A DNA stretch of 48,550 nt from Craurococcus roseus (GCF_039523795.1 NZ_BAAAFZ010000027.1:1-48550); one strand, 5' to 3'; counted from the stretch's first letter, positions 7,417 through 15,297 are shown. The notes: generated by a model not told the origin, from the letters alone. Translations and numbers: made by a program.

Positions 7417-8621
7417 GCCTTGGCCGCCTTCGCCGGGACGGCGGGAGCGGCCTGCGCGGCCCCGAGCGGCGCCGCGCGCGTGCCCCGGGCGATCGTGGTC
7501 CGGCCGCCGGCGTCACCCTGCTCGATCCGCACCGTGCGCCGCGGCACGGGGCCGGGCCTGGCCGAAGCCTTGGCGCGCGGCGCCACGGCGATGGCGGATC
7601 GGGCGGGCGCGGCGCGGTTCGTGGCGGCGAGCCTGAGCGTCGGCCGGGTGGCGGCCATCCGGGCGGTGGCCGCCCGCGCCGCGGCGGCGCGGATGGTCGC
7701 CGCTTGGGCGGCGCGGGCCAGCAGGCCCGGCGAGCCGCCGCCGCGAACCATCACGGGCCGGTCGTCGTCGCGCGGCGCCACGCCCATGGCGGAGAAGCCG
7801 CGGTCGAGGATCGCCATCATGTGCCGGTCGCGCTCGCGCCCGGTGCGGCCGCCGAACACGGCCGCCACCAGCCGCACCCCGTCGCGCTGGGCGCTGGCCA
7901 CAAGGTTGAAGCCGCTGTCGTTGACGTAGCCGGTCTTGATGCCGTCCGTTCCGTCGTACTCGTTGAGCAGCCGGTTGTGGTTCCAGTGGGTCCGGCCGCG
8001 GAACACGAAGTGCGGCGTCGAAAAGTAGGAGAAGCGGTCGGGGAAGTCGTGCATCAGCCGCCGGCCGAGCAGCGCCATGTCCCGCGCCGTCGTCACTTGG
8101 TCGAGGTCCGGCAGGCCGGAGGCGTTGCGGAAGGCCGTGCGCGTCATGCCGAGCGCCCGGGCCTTCATGGTCATCATCTGGGCGAATCGGTACTCGCTCC
8201 CGCCGCCCAGGAATTCGCCCAGAGCCGCCGCGGCGTCGTTCGCCGACTTCGTGACCAGGGCGAGGATCGCCTCCTCGACCGTGAGCGTCATCCCGGCGGC
8301 GAGGCCGAGGCGCGAAGGCGGCATGGACGCGGCATCGGCCGAGACGCGAATCGGGCTGGAAAGCGAGATGCGCCCGTCCCTCAGGGCCTCGAAGGCCATG
8401 TAGACGGTCATCATCTTGGTGAGCGACGCGGGGTAGCGATGCTCGTCCGCGTTGGCGGCCATGAGCACGGACCCGTTCTGCGCGTCGGCGACGATGGCGG
8501 CGTAGCGGTCGCCCCCGATCTGCGCCCTCGCCGGAGCGGGCGCCGCTATACCGAATCCAAAACAAACCATCGCAAGAGCCGCTGTGGCTCGGATGCGCGT
8601 CCCTGCGCTGCTCGCTGACAT
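7407..8621 (-). CDS. D-alanyl-D-alanine carboxypeptidase (low-molecular-weight PBP, peptidase S11)
   Basis: This 404-residue periplasmic enzyme trims the terminal D-alanine of peptidoglycan pentapeptides. Residues 1-33 are a signal peptide ending in PARAQ. All three penicillin-binding motifs are present: SLTK at 66-69 (Ser66 nucleophile), SAN at 126-128 and KTG at 229-231. After about residue 290 the protein changes to an alanine/arginine/threonine-rich, probably disordered basic tail of about 110 residues. The membrane-anchoring DacA C-terminal domain is absent. The basic tail might hold the enzyme to the acidic envelope, which is inference. A sigma70-like promoter lies about 50 bases upstream and an intrinsic terminator covers the stop codon. 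Confidence 0.92.
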   Translation of the reverse strand: MSASSAGTRIRATAALAMVCFGFGIAAPAPARAQIGGDRYAAIVADAQNGSVLMAANADEHRYPASLTKMMTVYMAFEALRDGRISLSSPIRVSADAASMPPSRLGLAAGMTLTVEEAILALVTKSANDAAAALGEFLGGGSEYRFAQMMTMKARALGMTRTAFRNASGLPDLDQVTTARDMALLGRRLMHDFPDRFSYFSTPHFVFRGRTHWNHNRLLNEYDGTDGIKTGYVNDSGFNLVASAQRDGVRLVAAVFGGRTGRERDRHMMAILDRGFSAMGVAPRDDDRPVMVRGGGSPGLLARAAQAATIRAAAARAATARMAATRPTLRLAATNRAAPARSAIAVAPRAKASARPGPVPRRTVRIEQGDAGGRTTIARGTRAAPLGAAQAAPAVPAKAAKARR

Positions 8622-8672
8622 GCGGCCCCCTGGTACGAGGCCCGCCCCCCCGGCAGCCTGCGTACCGGTTGG

Positions 8673-8702
8673 ATTCTACGCGGAAGTCGATCCGATTGTC
8701 AC
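8673..8702 (-). promoter_or_regulatory. Sigma70-like promoter of the D,D-carboxypeptidase gene
   Basis: On the minus strand GTGACA (5 of 6 to the -35 consensus, 8697-8702) and TAGAAT (5 of 6 to the -10, 8673-8678) are spaced by 18 bases. Transcription would begin about 45 bases before the start codon. Confidence 0.6.
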
Positions 8703-8726
8703 CGTGAACTGAGTGGGAACAATCGG
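8692..8726. promoter_or_regulatory. Inverted repeat overlapping the -35 element
   Basis: CCGATTGT (8692-8699) and ACAATCGG (8719-8726) are perfect 8-bp inverted arms with a 19-base spacer. One arm overlaps the -35 box of the carboxypeptidase promoter, so it could be an operator. The binding protein is unknown. Confidence 0.4.
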
Positions 8727-8787
8727 TTTCGAAAAGATTGACGGGTCCGTGATGCTTTCCGCCGGCAGGGTTGGCCGGCCGGATTTG

Positions 8788-8853
8788 TGCACTGCAAAAA
8801 AATCCGCTTGCTCGGCTTGATGGCAGGGATTAGGACCTCAATATTGCAGTGCA
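8788..8853 (+). promoter_or_regulatory. Paired PhaR-type boxes flanking the phasin promoter
   Basis: TGCACTGCAA (8788-8797) and its exact inverse TTGCAGTGCA (8844-8853) lie 56 bp apart. PhaR, the repressor of polyhydroxybutyrate granule genes in alphaproteobacteria, binds TGC-rich palindromes of this type. TTGATG (8817-8822) and CAATAT (8839-8844), spaced 16, form a candidate promoter whose -10 overlaps the second box. Repression relieved by polymer accumulation is the expected mode; no phaR gene lies in the window. Confidence 0.65.
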
Positions 8854-8910
8854 GCATAACCGGCCGGTTCACGCCACTGGTCGGGTCATCTCAAACAGGA
8901 GGATGAGACC

Positions 8911-9450
8911 ATGGCGGTTGCCACCGAAGCGAAGACGAACGACGCGGCCAAGGCGGTCGTGGCCAAGAAGGTGCCCGGCGAGACGGCGCAAGCGACCGCC
9001 GCTTACGCCCGCATGCTCGTCGATGAGAGCGCGTCCCGGACGCGCGCAGGAACGGAGAAGACCATGGACCAGATGAACCGCGCCGCCGGCACCGTTTTCA
9101 AGGCCGCCGAAGAGGCCGCCGCTTTCGGCCGCGGCAACGTCGAGGCGTTCGCCAAGGCGACCCAGGCCTACGTGTCCGGCGTGCAGGATCTCAGCCGCCA
9201 GACGGTTGCGATGGTGCAGGGCCTTACCGACCAGGCGCTCGAGGGCGCCAAGGCTCTCAGCGGCACCCGCAACCTGAAGGAAGCGGCCGAGATCCAGGCC
9301 GGCTTGGCCCGTACCGCCTTCGAGCGCGCCGTTTCCGAGACCACCAAGCTGCAGGAGACCGCGCTGAAGGTGGCCGAGCAGTCCTTCGCGCCGCTGTCCG
9401 CACGCGTGACCCTCGCGGTCGAGAAGATGGGCCGCCCGATCGCCGCCTGA
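8911..9450 (+). CDS. Phasin family protein (PHB granule-associated)
   Basis: This 179-residue amphipathic helical protein is a phasin. Phasins coat polyhydroxyalkanoate granules and control their number and size. The phasin core (about 55-165) shows the family pattern with AAEEAAAFGRGNVEAFAKAT, YVSGVQDLSRQTVAM and ALSGTRNLKEAAEIQAGLAR. There is no signal peptide or membrane segment. The N-terminal 40 residues are alanine/lysine-rich, like the linker found in many phasins. An AGGAGG ribosome site precedes the ATG at ideal spacing, which suggests strong expression. Two PhaR-type boxes upstream fit repression when no polymer is present. Codon use is less GC-extreme than in many neighbours, consistent with a highly expressed gene. 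Confidence 0.9.
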   Translation: MAVATEAKTNDAAKAVVAKKVPGETAQATAAYARMLVDESASRTRAGTEKTMDQMNRAAGTVFKAAEEAAAFGRGNVEAFAKATQAYVSGVQDLSRQTVAMVQGLTDQALEGAKALSGTRNLKEAAEIQAGLARTAFERAVSETTKLQETALKVAEQSFAPLSARVTLAVEKMGRPIAA

Positions 9451-9751
9451 GACCGGAACGGCGAGGCGCCGTCGCGCAGCGCCGTCCGACTGCCGCCTCC
9501 CGGCACTCGGTTCCGAGGCCCGGCCAGCCCCTTGATCCGCGTCGGCGGGAGGGGGGCGGGGCGGGTCTCTCCAATTCGCGTCGTCGCAGCCCCACGGGCC
9601 CGTTAATTCCAGGCGGCCCCTCACCATATGCCCCCTTAGACGGGGGTGGGCCGCTTCACCTCGGACTCCCCTCCCGGTATCCTTCCTGTAAAGTGGCGGC
9701 CGTCGCTTCGCAGCCTGCGGACGGGGTGCGTTTCGCCTGACCGGGGATTCC
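9451..9751. other. Phasin-clpS intergenic region with one compound hairpin
   Basis: No gene is visible. The main feature is a compound hairpin at 9613-9654: outer arms GCGGCCC (9613-9619) and GGGCCGC (9648-9654), inner arms CCCCC (9631-9635) and GGGGG (9642-9646). It could terminate the phasin transcript or structure the clpS leader. I see no convincing clpS promoter. Confidence 0.5.
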
Positions 9752-10102
9752 ATGAGCGATCGAGACAAGTGGCCGAACGGCGGCGGCAACACGCCCGGCG
9801 ACACGACCCCCAACACGGGCGTCGTGGTCAAGGCGCGCCCGCGCACCAAGAAGCCTTCGATGTACAAAGTGCTCATGCTGAACGACGACTACACGCCCAT
9901 GGAGTTCGTCGTGCATGTGCTGGAGCGGTTCTTCCAGAAGAACCGGGAAGAGGCCACCCGCATCATGCTGCACGTGCACCGGCGCGGCGTCGGGGTGTGC
10001 GGCGTCTACACCTACGAGGTCGCCGAGACCAAGGTGACCCAGGTCATGGACTTGGCCCGCCAGAACCAGCACCCGTTGCAGTGCACGATCGAGAAGGAAT
10101 GA
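9752..10102 (+). CDS. clpS: ATP-dependent Clp protease adaptor ClpS
   Basis: ClpS binds proteins with N-degrons (Leu, Phe, Tyr, Trp at the N-terminus) and delivers them to ClpAP for degradation. The protein has 116 residues with a disordered 35-residue N-terminal extension. The core begins at KKPSMYKVLMLNDDYTPMEF, where the conserved NDDYTPM forms the degron pocket. FVVHVLERFF follows, then the HVHRRGVGVCGVYTYEVAETK segment that contacts the ClpA N-domain. Length and order match the alphaproteobacterial family. The clpA gene lies 162 bases downstream on the same strand, the usual arrangement. Confidence 0.97.
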   Translation: MSDRDKWPNGGGNTPGDTTPNTGVVVKARPRTKKPSMYKVLMLNDDYTPMEFVVHVLERFFQKNREEATRIMLHVHRRGVGVCGVYTYEVAETKVTQVMDLARQNQHPLQCTIEKE

Positions 10103-10183
10103 TCCCTTCTGGGTGACGAAAACCGGTTCAATGCGCTTCCGCGCCGGACGCGGTGCGGTTGTGTCCGGTTGGAGAGCCACAAC

Positions 10184-10246
10184 ATGGCTGACGGAGGGGT
10201 CCGGAAACCCGCCGTCACTCCGAACGCTTTCGGAGCAAGGGCCTGA
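10184..10246 (+). CDS. Possible 20-residue leader ORF between clpS and clpA
   Basis: An ATG at 10184, with GGAG nine bases upstream, opens a frame of 20 codons (MADGGVRKPAVTPNAFGARA) and ends in TGA 18 bases before the clpA start. It has no known relatives that I recognise. It could be a translated leader, or only chance in a high-GC spacer. Conservation of the reading frame in related genomes would decide. Confidence 0.2.
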   Translation: MADGGVRKPAVTPNAFGARA

Positions 10247-10264
10247 TCTGGGAGCGTTCTGAGC

Positions 10265-12604
10265 ATGCTTTCACGAAACCTCGAACAGACGCTCCACCGC
10301 GCGCTGGGCCTGGCGAACGAACGCCGGCACGAATACGCGACCCTGGAACATCTGCTGCTCGCGCTGACTGACGACGGCGACGCGACGAACGTGCTGCGGG
10401 CTTGCGGCGTGGACGTTGACAAGCTGAAGCGCGACCTCACCGAGTTCCTCGACAAGGATTTGGCCGGGTTGGTGGCCGAGCGTTCGGGCGACCCGAAGCC
10501 GACCGCCGGCTTCCAACGGGTGGTCCAGCGGGCCGCCATCCACGTCCAATCCTCCGGCCGGGACGAGGTGACGGGCGCCAACGTGCTCGTCGCCCTGTTC
10601 AGCGAGCGCGAGAGCCACGCCGTGTACTTCCTGCAGTTGCAGGACATGACGCGCCTCGACGCGGTGAATTTCATCGCCCACGGCATCGCCAAGGCGCCGG
10701 GCCGTTCGCAACCACGGCCCGTGCAGGGCTCCGCCAACGGCGAGGAGCCGGTGGAAAAAGAAGAGAAGCCCCGCTCCGGCCGCGGCCAGGACGCGCTGTC
10801 CAACTACTGCGTGAACCTGAACAAGAAGGCGCAGCAGGGGCGGATCGACCCGCTGATCGGGCGCGACTCGGAGATCGAGCGCACCATCCAGATCCTGTGC
10901 CGCCGCACCAAGAACAACCCGCTCTACGTGGGCGACCCCGGCGTGGGAAAGACCGCCATCGCCGAGGGCTTGGCCAAGCGCATCATCGAGGGCGATGTGC
11001 CCGACGTGCTGCTCAAGTCCACCATCTTCGCGCTGGACATGGGCAGCCTGCTCGCCGGCACCCGCTACCGCGGCGACTTCGAGGAGCGGTTGAAGGCGGT
11101 GGTGCAGGAGCTGGAGAACCAGCCCGGTTCCATCCTTTTCATCGACGAGATCCACACCGTGATCGGCGCCGGCGCCACCAGCGGCGGGGCGATGGACGCG
11201 TCCAACCTGCTCAAGCCGGCGCTGGCCCAGGGCACGCTGCGTTGCATCGGCTCCACGACCTACAAGGAATACCGCAATTACTTCGAGAAGGACCGCGCGC
11301 TGGTCCGCCGCTTCCAGAAGATCGACGTCAACGAGCCGACGGTGGACGACGCGATCAAGATCCTCCAGGGCCTCAAGACCAACTACGAGAAGCACCACAA
11401 GGTCCGCTACACGCCGGAGGCCATCAAGGCCGCGGTGGAGCTGTCGGCCAAGTACATCCACGACCGCAAGCTGCCGGACAAGGCGATCGACGTGATCGAC
11501 GAGGTCGGCGCTTCGCGGATGCTGCTGCCGGAGAACCGCCGCCGGAAGACGGTGACGCTCAAGGACGTGGAGGAGGTGGTCGCCAAGATCGCGCGCATCC
11601 CCCCGAAGAGCGTGTCCAACGACGATAAGGAAACGCTCCGCAACCTGGAGCGAGACCTCAAGGCAATGGTGTTCGGCCAGGACGGGGCGATCGAGGCGTT
11701 GTCGGCGGCGATCAAGCTGTCCCGCGCCGGGCTCCGCGACCCGGAGAAGCCGATCGGCAACTACCTGTTCAGCGGCCCCACCGGCGTCGGCAAGACGGAG
11801 GTGGCGAAGCAGCTCGCCAAGACGCTCGGCATCGAGCTGATCCGCTTCGACATGTCTGAGTACATGGAGCGGCACAGCGTGTCGCGCCTGATCGGCGCGC
11901 CTCCGGGCTACGTGGGCTTCGACCAGGGCGGGCTGCTGACGGACGCCATCGACCAGCACCCGCACGCGGTGCTGCTGCTGGACGAGATCGAGAAGGCGCA
12001 CCTCGACCTGTACAATATCCTGTTGCAGGTGATGGACCACGGGAAGCTCACCGACCACAACGGCAAGACCGTGGACTTCCGTAACGTCATCCTCATCATG
12101 ACCACCAATGCGGGCGCGTCGGACATGGCCAAGGAGGCCATCGGCTTCGGCCGCACGCAGCGGACGGGCGAGGACGAGGAAGCGATCAAGCGGATGTTCA
12201 CGCCGGAGTTCCGCAACCGGCTGGACGCAGTGGTGCCCTTCGCCGGGCTGACGCCGGAGATCGTGGCGCGCGTGGTCGAGAAGTTCGTCATGCAGCTCGA
12301 GGCGCAACTCGCCGACCGCAACGTGACGATCGAACTGTCCTCGGCCGCCAAGGAGTGGCTGGCCGAGCGCGGCTACGAGCCGCTCTACGGCGCCCGGCCG
12401 TTGGCCCGCGTGATCCAGGAGCACGTGAAGAAGCCGCTCGCGGAGGAGCTGCTGTTCGGCAGGCTCGCCAAGGGCGGCGCGGTGAAGGTCGGCCTCCGCG
12501 ACGGCATGCTGTCCTTCGAGTACATCGAGGCCGCGCCCCCGGCGTTGCCGAAGCCCGAAGAGGGCGACGGTGAAGCGGAGCGGGAGCCGGAAACCATCGA
12601 GTAG
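10265..12604 (+). CDS. clpA: ATP-dependent Clp protease ATP-binding subunit ClpA
   Basis: ClpA is the hexameric AAA+ unfoldase that feeds substrates to the ClpP protease. The 779-residue protein has the double Clp_N domain (about 1-150), a charged linker (EEPVEKEEKPRSGRG) and AAA domain 1. That domain carries Walker A GDPGVGKT at 223-230 and Walker B ILFIDEIHT. AAA domain 2 has Walker A GPTGVGKT, Walker B LLLDEIEKAH and sensor/arginine-finger motifs through FRNRLDAVVPF. The D2-small domain ends in GARPLARVIQEHVKKPLAEELLFG. There is no ClpB-type middle coiled coil, which supports ClpA over ClpB. The ClpP-binding loop lies in D2. A 30-residue acidic tail (EEGDGEAEREPETIE) ends the protein. It forms a pair with clpS. 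Confidence 0.97.
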   Translation: MLSRNLEQTLHRALGLANERRHEYATLEHLLLALTDDGDATNVLRACGVDVDKLKRDLTEFLDKDLAGLVAERSGDPKPTAGFQRVVQRAAIHVQSSGRDEVTGANVLVALFSERESHAVYFLQLQDMTRLDAVNFIAHGIAKAPGRSQPRPVQGSANGEEPVEKEEKPRSGRGQDALSNYCVNLNKKAQQGRIDPLIGRDSEIERTIQILCRRTKNNPLYVGDPGVGKTAIAEGLAKRIIEGDVPDVLLKSTIFALDMGSLLAGTRYRGDFEERLKAVVQELENQPGSILFIDEIHTVIGAGATSGGAMDASNLLKPALAQGTLRCIGSTTYKEYRNYFEKDRALVRRFQKIDVNEPTVDDAIKILQGLKTNYEKHHKVRYTPEAIKAAVELSAKYIHDRKLPDKAIDVIDEVGASRMLLPENRRRKTVTLKDVEEVVAKIARIPPKSVSNDDKETLRNLERDLKAMVFGQDGAIEALSAAIKLSRAGLRDPEKPIGNYLFSGPTGVGKTEVAKQLAKTLGIELIRFDMSEYMERHSVSRLIGAPPGYVGFDQGGLLTDAIDQHPHAVLLLDEIEKAHLDLYNILLQVMDHGKLTDHNGKTVDFRNVILIMTTNAGASDMAKEAIGFGRTQRTGEDEEAIKRMFTPEFRNRLDAVVPFAGLTPEIVARVVEKFVMQLEAQLADRNVTIELSSAAKEWLAERGYEPLYGARPLARVIQEHVKKPLAEELLFGRLAKGGAVKVGLRDGMLSFEYIEAAPPALPKPEEGDGEAEREPETIE

Positions 12605-12637
12605 CTTCCTCTCCCGTCTGCGAAGCGGCAGCATGGG

Positions 12638-12668
12638 AACGGGCGCGGTCCACGGGGCCGCGCCCGTT
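12638..12668 (+). terminator. clpA terminator hairpin
   Basis: AACGGGCGCGG (12638-12648) and CCGCGCCCGTT (12658-12668) form a perfect 11-bp stem with a 9-base loop, starting 33 bases after the clpA stop. It is followed by only a short T run (TTTC). Its position between clpA and the next gene fits an intrinsic terminator. Confidence 0.7.
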
Positions 12669-12687
12669 TCGCGTGAGGAGGACGCAC

Positions 12688-13050
12688 ATGACCGCCGACA
12701 CCCGCATCCACGACTGGGACGGCTACAACGCCGGCCTGCGCGATCGCGGCCGGGAGCTGACCGCGCTGCATCCCGAGTTCATGAAGGGTTTCGGCGCGCT
12801 GAACCGCGGTGCCGCCACGACCCGCCACCTCGACGCCAAGACGCGCGAGATGATCGCCCTGGCCGTCGCCGTGACCACGCGTTGCGAAGGCTGCATCGAC
12901 GCCCACGCGCGCAAGGCCAAGGCGGCGGGCGCCACCAAGGAGGAGATCGCGGAAGCGCTCGGCGTCGCCATCGCGCTGAACGCCGGCGCGGCGCTGACCT
13001 ACAGCCTGCACGTGCTCGACGCGGTGGACGGGGCGGGGCAGAGCGGTTGA
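12688..13050 (+). CDS. Carboxymuconolactone decarboxylase / AhpD-like protein
   Basis: This 120-residue all-helical protein belongs to the CMD/AhpD superfamily. Residues around 70-80 contain CEGCIDAHARKA, the redox CxxC-xxxH motif typical of AhpD-like alkylhydroperoxidases; it is absent from true carboxymuconolactone decarboxylases. A thiol-based peroxide or reductant-recycling role is therefore likely. The start at 12688 is preferred because GAGGAGG lies at correct spacing; an in-frame GTG at 12673 overlaps that ribosome site. It follows the clpA terminator and is convergent with the esterase gene, so it is probably monocistronic. Confidence 0.85.
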   Translation: MTADTRIHDWDGYNAGLRDRGRELTALHPEFMKGFGALNRGAATTRHLDAKTREMIALAVAVTTRCEGCIDAHARKAKAAGATKEEIAEALGVAIALNAGAALTYSLHVLDAVDGAGQSG

Positions 13051-13051
13051 G

Positions 13052-13087
13052 GGGGCGCGGTCCCGACGACTAGGTCGGGGTCGCCCC
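13052..13087. terminator. Bidirectional two-tier hairpin between convergent genes
   Basis: Outer arms GGGGCG (13052-13057) and CGCCCC (13082-13087) enclose inner arms CCCGAC and GTCGGG. It starts directly after the AhpD-like stop and includes the stop codon of the esterase gene. It could therefore end both convergent transcripts. Confidence 0.45.
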
Positions 13088-13984
13088 TTCGGTGTGAGCC
13101 GCGCCCGCCCGCTCCACGAAGGCCACGACATCCTCCATCACCGGCGCGCCCGCCAAGCCCAACGCGCGCAGGGGCGCGGCGAAGGCGGCGACGATGCCGA
13201 CATGGCCGACGCGCGGGTACAGGCGCAGCTCCGGCGCGCCGCCGGCGGCGCGGAGGCGCTCGGCGAGGCGGGTCGAGTGGAACGTGCCGACCCTGGTGTC
13301 GCCCTCCCCGTGCAGCAGCAGCGCCGGCGGCGCCCCGGCGAGGGCGGCGTCGGAGGGCGCGGCTTCCAGGCGCCCGCCCGGGGCCGCAGCGAAGATCGTG
13401 GCCAGCGGCTCGTCCCTCGGCGTCCAGTCGAAAGGACCCGCCAGGGCGATCAGGCCGGCCAGCGCGTCCCGGCCTCCGGGCAGCCCGGCCGCGTCCAGCC
13501 AGCGCGGGTCGAGGGCCAGCGCCGCCGCGTTGTAGGCGCCGGCCGAATGGCCCATGGCGAAGCACGGGCCGGGCGGCGCCCCGGCGGCCCGGCCCCGCTC
13601 GCCGCGCAGCCAAGCCACGGCAAGGGCGCCGTCCTCCAGGAAGTCCGGCCAGTGCCCTTCGGGGTGGAGGCGGTAGTCCGGGACCGCCACGGCCAGGCCG
13701 CGCGAGGCCAGGGCCCGAGCCAGGAAGGGGTAGTCCCGGCGGCTCCCTTGTTGCCAGTTGCCGCCGTGGAAGAAGGCGAGGAGCGGCGTGGCCTCGCCGG
13801 CTCCGGCGGGCAGGTAGAGGTCCAGGCGCTGCCGCGGCAGCGGGCCGTAGGCGAGGTCCGCGACACGCCGACCGCCGCCGCTGGAGGTCAGGGCGTTGGC
13901 GAGGTCCGCCGGGCCGCAGGCGGGGAGCCACGCCGCCGGCAGGGAGGCGAGCAGCGCGCGGCGCCAAGCCCCGGCAGTCCTCAG
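13070..13984 (-). CDS. Alpha/beta hydrolase (BD-FAE/carboxylesterase type), probable lipoprotein
   Basis: This is an esterase-family hydrolase of about 304 residues. The sequence shows the oxyanion motif FFHGGNWQQGS, the nucleophile elbow MGHSAGAYNA, an aspartate in LHGEGDTRVG and a histidine in RVGHVGIV, giving a complete triad. The N-terminus carries a lipoprotein signal with twin arginines, ALLASLPAAW and lipobox LPAC, so it probably sits in the outer or inner membrane facing the periplasm. The start is unusual. The best-placed codon is a CTG at 13984 that overlaps the upstream stop as CTGA and gives a 20-residue signal. The nearest standard start, GTG at 14029, would make an awkward 38-residue signal inside the upstream gene. 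The substrate is unknown. Confidence 0.75.
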   Translation of the reverse strand: MRTAGAWRRALLASLPAAWLPACGPADLANALTSSGGGRRVADLAYGPLPRQRLDLYLPAGAGEATPLLAFFHGGNWQQGSRRDYPFLARALASRGLAVAVPDYRLHPEGHWPDFLEDGALAVAWLRGERGRAAGAPPGPCFAMGHSAGAYNAAALALDPRWLDAAGLPGGRDALAGLIALAGPFDWTPRDEPLATIFAAAPGGRLEAAPSDAALAGAPPALLLHGEGDTRVGTFHSTRLAERLRAAGGAPELRLYPRVGHVGIVAAFAAPLRALGLAGAPVMEDVVAFVERAGAAHTEGATPT

Positions 13985-14262
13985 ACGAATCGGCCCCGCA
14001 GGAAGCCCAGGGCGGGCAGGGGCGTCCACTTGCGCGGCAGGTCGGCGCGGCGGATCGGCGCCACGCTGTAATGCGGCACCGGCTGGCGCGAGCGGCGGAG
14101 GAAGTCCTCGTAGGCGCGCACCTGCTGCGCGCGCCAAGCCCTGTCCTCCAGCGCCGCCGCCCGGCTGCGGTGGATGTCGGCGACGCGGTTTGTGCGCCCG
14201 ACCGTGGCGACGACCGCCCAGAGCGTGTCGTCGTCCCGGCCGAGGCTGATGAGTTCCGGCAC
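13981..14262 (-). CDS. Conserved-looking hypothetical protein, 93 residues
   Basis: I do not recognise this protein. It is soluble, with a helical arginine/alanine-rich centre (HRSRAAALEDRAWRAQQVRAYEDF) and a proline-containing C-terminus (PVPHYSVAPIRRADLPRKW). The start is uncertain. A GTG at 14262 follows AAGGGG closely; a TTG at 14298 adds 12 residues. The frame is open up to the stop at 13981, which overlaps the probable CTG start of the esterase gene. The two are thus likely translated together. It lies between the esterase and PPK2 genes on the same strand. Confidence 0.5.
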   Translation of the reverse strand: MPELISLGRDDDTLWAVVATVGRTNRVADIHRSRAAALEDRAWRAQQVRAYEDFLRRSRQPVPHYSVAPIRRADLPRKWTPLPALGFLRGRFV

Positions 14263-14317
14263 GCCCCTTGGATGGCAAATGCCGGGCGGTGCCGTCAAGC
14301 ACGGCGCGCCAGCGCCG

Positions 14318-15211
14318 TCACCCCTCGGCCACCAACGCCTTGCGGGCTTCCTCCAGCGCCGCCCGCTCCGACTCGTCCAGCCGCGGGTAGTGCAGGTCGA
14401 GCCCTTCCAGCGCTTCCGACAGCGCCACGGAGACCACCAGCCGGGCGAAGGGCTTGTTGTCGGCCGGTACGACGAACCACGGCGCGTGGGGCGCGGCGGT
14501 GGCCCGGATCGCCGCGTCGTAGGCGTCCTGGTAGGCGTCCCAGTGGCGCCGCTCGGCCACGTCGCCGGCCTCGAATTTCCAGTTCTTCTCCGGCTCCTCG
14601 ATGCGCGCCAGGAAGCGCCGGTATTGCTCCTCCTTGCCGACGTGCAGGAAGAATTTCAGGATCAGCACGCCCTGCCGCGCCAGGTAGCGCTCGAAGGCGG
14701 CGATGTCCTCCAGCCGCTCGTCGTAGAGGCGCTTGTGGGCGCGGAGTTCTGGCGGGAGCTTCTGCTTGTCCAGGATCGCCGGGTGGACGCGGGCGACCAG
14801 CACCTCCTCGTACCAGGACCGGTTGTGGATGCCGATCATCCCGCGCGCCGGCAGGCTGGTGACGTGCCGCCACAGGAAGTCGTGGTCCAGTTCCAAGGCG
14901 TTCGGGGCCTTGAAGCTGGTGACGTGGCACCCCTGCGGGTTCAGGCCGGTGAACACGTGCTTGATGGCGCCGTCCTTGCCGGCCGCGTCCATGGCCTGGA
15001 AGATGCACAGCACGGCCCAGCGGTCCTGCGCGTAGAGCTTGTCTTGGTCCTCGGACAGCCGCTCGACGCCTTCGCGGAGCAGGTCCGCCATCTCCTGCTT
15101 GCTGTTGTTGAGGCCGGCCCTGTCGTCCGTCGCGTACCGCTTCAGGCGGAAGTTCTTGCCGTCCTCCACCCGGTAGCGATCCACCAGCTTCTGCCGCTGC
15201 TTCGCGTCCAT
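14318..15211 (-). CDS. Polyphosphate kinase 2 family protein
   Basis: This 297-residue enzyme is a PPK2-family polyphosphate:nucleotide phosphotransferase. Members use polyphosphate to phosphorylate nucleotides or the reverse. The Walker A region is MDAAGKDGAIKHVF (G78, K79, D80). A lid segment with conserved arginines follows (RSWYEEVLVARVHP), and the Walker B-like strand is GVLILKFFLHVGKEEQYRRF. The C-terminal APWFVVPADNKPFARLVVS is typical. Length fits single-domain PPK2. The start at 15211 is chosen because GGAGGG lies directly upstream; 29 further open codons precede it. It is divergent from the benzoylformate decarboxylase gene. The class (ADP- or AMP-specific) cannot be fixed by eye. 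Confidence 0.9.
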   Translation of the reverse strand: MDAKQRQKLVDRYRVEDGKNFRLKRYATDDRAGLNNSKQEMADLLREGVERLSEDQDKLYAQDRWAVLCIFQAMDAAGKDGAIKHVFTGLNPQGCHVTSFKAPNALELDHDFLWRHVTSLPARGMIGIHNRSWYEEVLVARVHPAILDKQKLPPELRAHKRLYDERLEDIAAFERYLARQGVLILKFFLHVGKEEQYRRFLARIEEPEKNWKFEAGDVAERRHWDAYQDAYDAAIRATAAPHAPWFVVPADNKPFARLVVSVALSEALEGLDLHYPRLDESERAALEEARKALVAEG

Positions 15212-15297
15212 CCGCCCTCCGTCCCGCGCCCAAGGCGCCCAAGGTGACCCGCTCCCGGCCCGGGTGGTAGACCGGACTCCGGCGGCGGGAGGGCACA

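Noticed and set aside
10631..10642. CTGCAGTTGCAG, resembling a PhaR-type box
   Set aside because: It lies inside clpA and encodes Leu-Gln-Leu-Gln. It shows that such matches occur by chance and weakens the exopolysaccharide-box argument somewhat.
10271..12634. Minus-strand open frame of 787 codons opposite clpA
   Set aside because: The clpA product is unmistakable; long antisense frames are expected at this GC content.
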